From contig NC_089238.1 of NCBI RefSeq assembly GCF_963924675.1, positions 40,132,879-40,196,878 of the forward strand: 64,000 nucleotides of DNA, read 5' to 3'. The notes beneath the pieces were generated by a model that saw nothing but the letters and a program-made list of their open reading frames with translations, was not told the origin of the DNA and made no database searches. The DNA comes from Phocoena phocoena. Its lineage: Eukaryota; Chordata; Mammalia; Artiodactyla; Phocoenidae. Of this stretch, positions 58,684 through 64,000 are shown in pieces (the first letter of the stretch is position 1; each line of letters starts with the position of its first letter). The position numbers and the translations under genes are program-made.

Positions 58684-61600
58684 CTGAGGGGCCGGAGAGG
58701 GATGGATCAGCCCTCTGAAAGGGCCATAGAACTTGTCTATCACTAGGGACTCCTTGCTGTTGGTATTGATTTAATAAGGCAGCAAAGTTCCCTAGACAGC
58801 ATCCCCAAGGCTGGGCTGGGTATGACTCTGTGGTTCCGGTGCCTGAAGGAGCCTGACTGCTTGGCCTGCTCAGCCCTCACCAGGGCCAGAACACCCCAGC
58901 CTCCAAGACCCCTTTCTCTGGGGAACAGTTTGGGTGGGGATCATCTGGGAGCCAGTGAGTTGTTCCCACGGACCTCTGAGAGAAAGGCACACTGTAGTAA
59001 TGTGCTAGAACCAGCAAAGAAAACCAGCCAGGAACAAAATTTAAGGGGCTAAAGAAACAAAGGGGATAGAGAGGGAGGCTTGGACTGAGTTAGGCTGGAA
59101 AGAGCTGGGCTCTGCCATACCCTGGCTGTGTAACCTCAGACAAATCACTTAACCTCTCTGAGCATCAGTGACCTCATCTGGAAAATGGGGAAATGCCAGC
59201 GCCACAGGGTTGTAGGGGGGATTTGACGCAATAATCCTATGCTTGGCATAAGGCCTGATACACAGTTAATGTATAGCAGTAACAGTAAATGCTGTTATCA
59301 ATGAGGATGATCTTGACTATGATAACAGGAGGCAACAGCATCATGACTAGAAGAGTTGGGGGGCTCCTTCTCCATCCCTGTGGGGACACCATGGGACGGG
59401 GGGCACTGTTTATCCAGAGGCTGTGGCTCCAGCCACCATTGCCCTCCCCCACACAGGAACCCAACCTCCATTACCTATTGCTATCAGGGTGCCCACGAGG
59501 ATGCCCACCGCTGACAGCTTCGTGGGCATGCCCTTCATGCGGCCCACCTTGCGCATGCACTGCCCCTCCACATTGCAGCGACACACGATCACTGGGGAGA
59601 GGCAGGGGAGGAAGGTAAGGGCAGTGGAGGCGGGCTCCCCAGCTCCTCAGAGCCCTCAGCCCAGCCCAGCTGGTCAGTATGTGGGTTTTGGTGCATACGC
59701 TGTGTTCATGTGTGTGGCAGGGGGATGCAAGCTCCTCTGTGCACGTGCATGTGTGCACTGCAGTCTGTGCGCCCAGCCACACATATGCAGGTGTACTCAG
59801 GCATATGCTGTCCTTATGAGCCCGTAGATGTGTTGCCCAGCTCCTCCCCCTGCATCTCAGGGGTTCCCTCAGGAACCACAGGCCCCTGACCTTGGCTGCA
59901 CCCCAGCCCGGCCTCACCTCGGACCTGGATCTGCCACACCCGGTCATGGTGGCTGACAACTATGGGGACTACGTGTTCGCGTGGCTCCACCCAATGCAGG
60001 CCCAGGGTGAGGTAGGCATGGGACCCTGTTGGGACCATAAGCAGCGATCAGAGTCACTAGCCCGCTCCCCGAGGCCCAGCCCCATGGCATCTCACTTCCA
60101 AGCGCCATCCACTCCCCACCTTGGCCACAGCCTCCCTGCTTCCCCCACTACACACCATTGAGAGCCCGGAGGCGCCAATCCCGCTGCGCCGTGGGGTTGG
60201 GACCAAGGGCAAAGCTGTAGGGACCGTGTCCGCCGGCCAGGTCAGGGTCCCCTCTGGGTCCACCGACAACCACGCCACGGTCCTGGCGGGGTGTGCAGAG
60301 GTGTCTGGAGGGCTCAGGAGCCAGAGTCGGGGTTGGGGCAGAAGGGGCCTTCAGGAAGTGGACCACGAGGGTCGCAGAGGTGCTCAGCGTTGGCTCATCT
60401 GCAGAGGAGGTCGTGCTGAGCTGGCCTGGGCCCTTCTGGGGGTGGGGTGCATTCAGAGTCCCTGGCCTGGTCCCCTTCCCCACAGCCCATCAGTCTCACC
60501 CTGTGAGTCCCCTTCCACGCCCCCTCCCTCCCCTTGACCCCCTCCTCTCCATCCCCTCTCTCTTCCTCACAATGCACTTTACCCCTTCACTATCTAAACA
60601 GCTGCCAGGCCTTTCTGTGCCCTTCTGGACGCCAAGCTCGTTCTCACTGTCCCCCCACCCCACCCTGGCCCCTGGTGCCAGGGCCCAACAATGTGGAAAT
60701 GCCCTGACTATAGATGAGCTCACCCCTGTCACAGGACAGCCCAGCTCAGAGCTGAAACCTGCCTTCCTGACGGACCCACCCTTGGGCCAGCTCTTCAGCC
60801 TGTCAAAATGGCATTCAGAGTCCTCCCCACCTGACCTCAGCGTCCCATCCAGGCTCACTTCCTGGCACGCCTGCCCCAGGAGAGCCCCTGGCCCTCCCTC
60901 CCCACGCCCCAGTCCCACCCCCTCTGCTCCCAGCCTGTGTCTGAAACTGACACCCTGAGAGGCCCTCCAGGGCTGAGGTTGGGGGGTGGCAGGTGTGTCT
61001 GGAGGGAAGGGTGGTCTGAGAGGGGAGGCAGAGGCCAGGCCTTCTCAGAGAAGTATACTGGCCGCAGCCCCTTGCCCATGCCTCCTGCCTGGAGCAGAGC
61101 GGGTGCCAGCAAGGGCGCTGGGGAGGAAGCTTCGCCCTGCCTGTCTGTCTTAGGTTTTCTCACCTTCCCAGAGGCCCCAACCACAGCCTGGCCATACCTG
61201 CATCCTGGGCCTCCACGAGCACTGTGTACATGTCCCCAGGCTGTGCACCCTGCAGGGCCCGGGCTATGTGCACCTCCCCGGAGACCTCCTCTATGCAGAG
61301 CCAGCCCTCTGAGTCATTGACCAGGGAGAACCTGAGGGTCAAAGAAGATGGGGCAGGGAGGCAGGGACCACATATGATGTCTTGCCCAGAGACCTTCTGG
61401 GTCATGTGATCTGCCCAAGTTCCACATGCCCTTTGTGACTTGAGGGCAGCAGCAGTGCCCGTGATCTCGCTCCAGCTTAAGGGACTTGTTGGGGGGCAGG
61501 GCTTAAACCACAGATACTGTGGCTGAGGGAGGGGACTCTCAGAGCCTGGGGGGCCTGACTCATTTCCACTATTCCCAGGTCAGCCCACAAAGGGGCCAGA

Positions 61601-63565
61601 TAGAGCGAGAGCCTGGGAACAGCACCCGGTGCTGCAGTCTGGGTGGGCGGCTGGAAGAGGGCCTGGTCCAGGACAGTATGGGGAAGCAACATCTGAGCCC
61701 TCATGGGGTCCAAACACCCCTCTCCATCCAGCCCTGATCCCCACCAGGAGCCACAACCGTCACATTAACCATGGTTTGAGGAACATTGCAGGCTGTAGAT
61801 AATGTGAGCTCCCTCTGAGGCCCTGGGATCATCCGAGGAAGCAGGGGTGGTCCAGCCCAGCTAAGGGGCTGGTCTTCTGGCTCACCTGAGGGGATTGCTC
61901 ATGGGGTCTGAGGGCCGGATGGTCAGCAGGAGGGAGCCAGCAGGGGTGCTGACTGGGACACTGGCCTCGTAGCTCTCCTGGTCCAACTGAGGGGGTGGCA
62001 CCACCCTTTCCACCAGCACAGTCACGGTGACTGTGGCTCCAGGGCCTGGGTCTGGCCCCACCGGCTCTGCCACGCTCCGCACCACCACCACCAACTTGTG
62101 ACTTGGAGCTGCCTCATAGCTGAGGTTCTGGAACCAGTGGGGCCCGGGTCACTGTGTGGGCCACGGCGTGGCACCCTGTGCATGAATGTGTGTATGCGTG
62201 CGCCACTCCCCCACCCCTAGCCCCTTACCTTGAGGAGTCGCAGCTGGACACGACCAGAGTCTGGCTCCCAATCCAGGCCGAAGGTTCCCTCCACATCCCC
62301 TGCCTCAATGGCAAAGTCCATGAGGCGGAAGGCAGGCTCAAGGTCGGCGTCAGTGGCCATGAGTGTGGTCACCAGAGTCCCAGGCTCTGTGTCCTCGGGG
62401 AGGCTTAGGGGCTCAATCTGGAGAGATGGGGAGGGGCTGTGAGCCCCCCCGTTAGCACCTTCCCAAGGTGTCCTCCCCTGCTCCTGCTTACCTGGGAAGT
62501 GGTGAACTCAGGGGCATGGTCATTGATATCCGCGATCGTGACTGCAATCTCACAGGTGCTGCTGAGGCCTGAGGCAGGGGAGGGCATGTTGGGGAGGCCA
62601 GGGTGGGAACAGAGGGGTCAGGGATCCCTGGTCACCTTCAGGGCACTTACCGCCCTCTGCTCCTCCCAGGTCAATGACCAGCACCTGAAGCAAGATGTCC
62701 TGGCCAGCTTGGAGGGGGGCATCCCCCAGTGTCACACTGCCCGAGGTGGAGTCCAGCTCGAGAGCCCTCCCCATTGCCCCCTCCTCAGGCTCAGGGCTCA
62801 GCAGCCGATACACAATGTGGGAGTTGGGGGAACCAGGGGCATCTGCGTCCTCTACCGAAAGCTTAGCCACCTTGGTGCCTGCGAAGACATCACCCACATG
62901 GATGGGACCACAGCCAGGCCTCGAGGCCTTTCCTCACCCACTCTTCTTGTGTGTGTGTGCGTGTGTGTGTATGTGTTGGGGGTGAGACATTGATATAGGG
63001 ACCTGGGGCTTGTCTCATCCCAGAGGAGAGCAAGATGGGATAGCTCACAGGGACTTCACCCCTCCCCCACCCCCTGACAAGGCTCATAGCCCACCTGGGG
63101 GGCTGAGCTCAGGAATGCTGATTGCGGGGCCTCGTGGGGGGCAGACAGGCATGTTGTCATTCTCATCCATCACCACCACAGGCAGCTCCAGAGGTTCGGC
63201 CGCGTAGTCCTCGCCACGGGTATTCTGAGCCCGCACCCGGAGCAGGTACTATAGCGGGCAGTGGAGGGCTTCAGATGAAGACCAGGGGCAGCTCCAGCCT
63301 GGCCTGGGTCTGGGTTCCCTTCTGGTGGCCAGCTCCAGCTCTTCTGCCTCAGTGCCCGTGGGGGATGTGACACCCCCGGAAGCCCACTGGACGGGGACCA
63401 AGCACCCCTCAGCCTGTCCTCCTGGCTTCCCCCTCACCTCACCTCAGCCTGGGCTTCTCGGTCCAGCTCCCTGGTCACGTAGAGTTTCCCCTCCTTGTCC
63501 ACATCAAAGGGTCCAAGGGGCTGGCTTTCCAGGTGATAATGTACATCCCCCCCACTCCAATGTAC
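58586..63565 (-). CDS. CDH16: CDH16 (Ksp-cadherin), C-terminal 570 residues (partial)
   Basis: Eleven minus-strand exons (63565-63443, 63248-63095, 62878-62651, 62568-62492, 62417-62229, 62127-61886, 61331-61198, 60398-60156, 60025-59918, 59591-59475, 58683-58586) join in frame into 1713 nt. CDH16 is a kidney- and thyroid-epithelial 7D-cadherin for calcium-dependent adhesion. Visible cadherin landmarks: LDREAQAE, VVMDENDN, SVEDADAP, DINDHAPEF and ATDADLEP. Candidate N-glycosylation sites are NLS, NDS and NGS. A membrane-proximal cysteine-bearing stretch (VCRCNVEGQCMRKVGRMKG) precedes one membrane span (SAVGILVGTLIAIGIFLILV) and a short tail, LARKKDLDQPVDSVPLKAAV, with no beta-catenin-binding region, as is normal for 7D cadherins. 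The first four or so ectodomain repeats and the signal peptide lie beyond the right edge. Confidence 0.98.
59080..59290 (+). mobile_element. MIR in the last CDH16 intron
   Basis: Classic MIR: 'gctgggctctgccataccc', then 'caaatcacttaacctctctg', then 'ggcataaggcctgatacac'. It occupies part of the 791-bp intron 58684-59474, which has no other recognised content. Confidence 0.85.
59475..59591 (-). CDS. CDH16: CDH16 exon: membrane-proximal cysteines and start of the membrane span
   Basis: VIVCRCNVEGQCMRKVGRMK, then SAVGILVGTLIAIG. Acceptor CTCTCCCCAG; donor GTAATG. Confidence 0.97.
59918..60025 (-). CDS. CDH16: CDH16 exon: GSHAYLTLGLHW to IQVR
   Basis: 35 codons plus split ends. Ends the ectodomain. 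Donor GTGAGG. Confidence 0.97.
60156..60398 (-). CDS. CDH16: CDH16 exon: EPTLSTSATLV to RALN
   Basis: Includes HLCTPRQDRGVVV and GPYSFALGPNPTAQRDWRL. It belongs to the divergent membrane-proximal repeat. Acceptor CCTCTGCAG. Confidence 0.97.
60399..61197. other. CDH16: CDH16 intron, pyrimidine-rich
   Basis: The plus strand is C/T-rich throughout (G/A-rich in the transcript). A plus-strand open frame of 221 codons across it (60293-60958) is low-complexity and antisense to CDH16. No repeat recognised. Confidence 0.6.
61198..61331 (-). CDS. CDH16: CDH16 exon: FSLVNDSEGWLC to VEAQDA
   Basis: Membrane-distal part of the last conserved cadherin repeat. Acceptor TTTGACCCTCAG. Confidence 0.97.
61332..61885. 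other. CDH16: CDH16 intron
   Basis: I see no repeat, exon or motif here. Confidence 0.6.
61886..62127 (-). CDS. CDH16: CDH16 exon: NLSYEAAPSHK to NPLR
   Basis: Contains VVVVRSVAEPVGPDPGPGA and LDQESYEASVPVS. The Arg codon is split across the donor GTGAGC. Confidence 0.97.
62229..62417 (-). CDS. CDH16: CDH16 exon: IEPLSLPEDTEPG to RLLK
   Basis: 63 codons, phase 0 at both ends, with ATDADLEPAF and the DWEPDSG strand. Acceptor CATCTCTCCAG. Confidence 0.97.
62492..62568 (-). CDS. CDH16: CDH16 exon with DINDHAPEF
   Basis: LSSTCEIAVTIADINDHAPE to TTSQ, a second repeat-linker motif. Acceptor CCTGCCTCAG; donor GTAAGC. Confidence 0.97.
62651..62878 (-). CDS. CDH16: CDH16 exon: TKVAKLSVEDADAPG to GGAEG
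   Basis: 76 codons with the calcium-site pattern VEDADAPGSPNSHIVYRLL. Acceptor GTCTTCGCAG; donor GTAAGT. Confidence 0.97.
62948..62975. repeat. (TG)n short microsatellite in a CDH16 intron
   Basis: TG repeat with GC and TA interruptions in the 216-bp intron 62879-63094. Confidence 0.85.
63095..63248 (-). CDS. CDH16: CDH16 exon with the DENDN motif
   Basis: YLLRVRAQNTRGEDYAAEP to PELSPP. The calcium-binding linker VVMDENDNMP marks a repeat boundary. Acceptor CGCTATAG. Confidence 0.97.
63443..63565 (-). CDS. CDH16: CDH16 exon: VHWSGGDVHY to LDREAQAE
   Basis: Acceptor CCCTCCCAG. 41 codons, phase 0 at both ends, containing the LDRE motif typical of cadherin repeats. Confidence 0.97.
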
Positions 63566-64000
63566 CTGGGAGGGGGACACAGAATGAGGGCCCCCAGGAC
63601 AAGGGGCAGGAATAGCCCATGTCAGCCCTTATATTCCAACTGTTCCTGGGTAGGGAGCCTGGGCCCCAACTGTTTTGTGACCCCAGGCAAGTTGCTGCCC
63701 TGTCTGGGGTCCAGGTAGGGTCCTTTTCTTTCAGGGCACTTGTGACAGCTCCACGGTGGCCTTGCCCTGGTCCAAGCCTGGATCTTGCCCAAAGTGCCTG
63801 GATGACCAGGCTGTTTTGTTCTCTGCCCTCTCAGGCTGGGCCTGACCCCAGGGCATTCCTCGAGGAGCCTGAGACATTCCTGGCCCGGGTGACAATCCCC
63901 ATGGCAGCAAGGAGGTGGCAGCTGTTCTGCTGAGGAAGCCTGGGGTCAGCTCAGGAGGTCAGAGCACAGAGCCACGCCCGCCAGAGGATAGCAGGTGAGG
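63566..64000. other. CDH16: CDH16 intron, right edge
   Basis: The next upstream CDH16 exon should follow but nothing here reads as cadherin on the minus strand. Treated as intron to the edge. Confidence 0.55.

Noticed and set aside
60293..60958. 221-codon plus-strand frame
   Set aside because: Antisense to a real CDH16 exon and a pyrimidine-rich intron. The length reflects base skew.
1..64000. CRISPR arrays, operons, phage or other prokaryotic systems
   Set aside because: No spaced identical repeats and no bacterial-type gene clusters. All evidence points to mammalian DNA.

Overview
The window is mammalian nuclear DNA, most probably from a cetacean and likely a toothed whale. The evidence is a dozen tRNA-Glu-derived SINEs of the CHR type (5' end GGGCTTCCCTGGTGGCGCAG), several with intact target-site duplications, plus L1, L2, MIR, MaLR and hAT-Charlie remnants and intron-split vertebrate genes. 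No cetacean genome was available for comparison, so the species is an inference.

Four protein-coding genes can be read, in the order and orientation known from human 16q22.1. NAE1 (minus) contributes its first three coding exons at 1225-4687 and runs off the left edge. CA7 (plus, 11678-19672) is complete with seven exons and 264 codons. PDP2 (plus) has a non-coding first exon ending at 37499 and one coding exon, 39854-41446, 530 codons. CDH16 (minus, 58586-63565) contributes its last 11 coding exons and runs off the right edge. All readable splice sites are GT-AG, phases agree across every junction, and no exon carries a frameshift or stop. PDP2 intron 1 holds an antisense processed pseudogene of ribosomal protein gene RPL30 (about 39060-39460).

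Layout: 1-4900 NAE1 5' part with its CpG island; 4900-11500 intergenic (MIR, MaLR LTR, MER5A-like element, old L1, SINE); 11300-20150 CA7 with CpG-island promoter; 20150-37100 intergenic (G-rich tract, L1 tails, a three-level nested retroelement, an hAT relic, a strong CTCF-type motif, two SINEs); 37100-44430 PDP2; 46008-47180 a solo ERV LTR split by a SINE; 47200-58360 intergenic with microsatellites and old repeats; 58361-64000 CDH16. The genes do not form a pathway: NAE1 acts in NEDD8 activation, CA7 in cytosolic CO2/bicarbonate chemistry, PDP2 in mitochondrial pyruvate dehydrogenase control, and CDH16 in epithelial adhesion.

I found no unknown multi-gene system. The points most worth checking are: loss of both reactive-cysteine positions in CA7 (Tyr185, Ser219); a CA7 exon 6 read-through frame that ends directly on an AATAAA; convergent CTCF-type motifs bracketing CA7; MEF2/E-box clusters; and the nested retroelements with datable insertion order.
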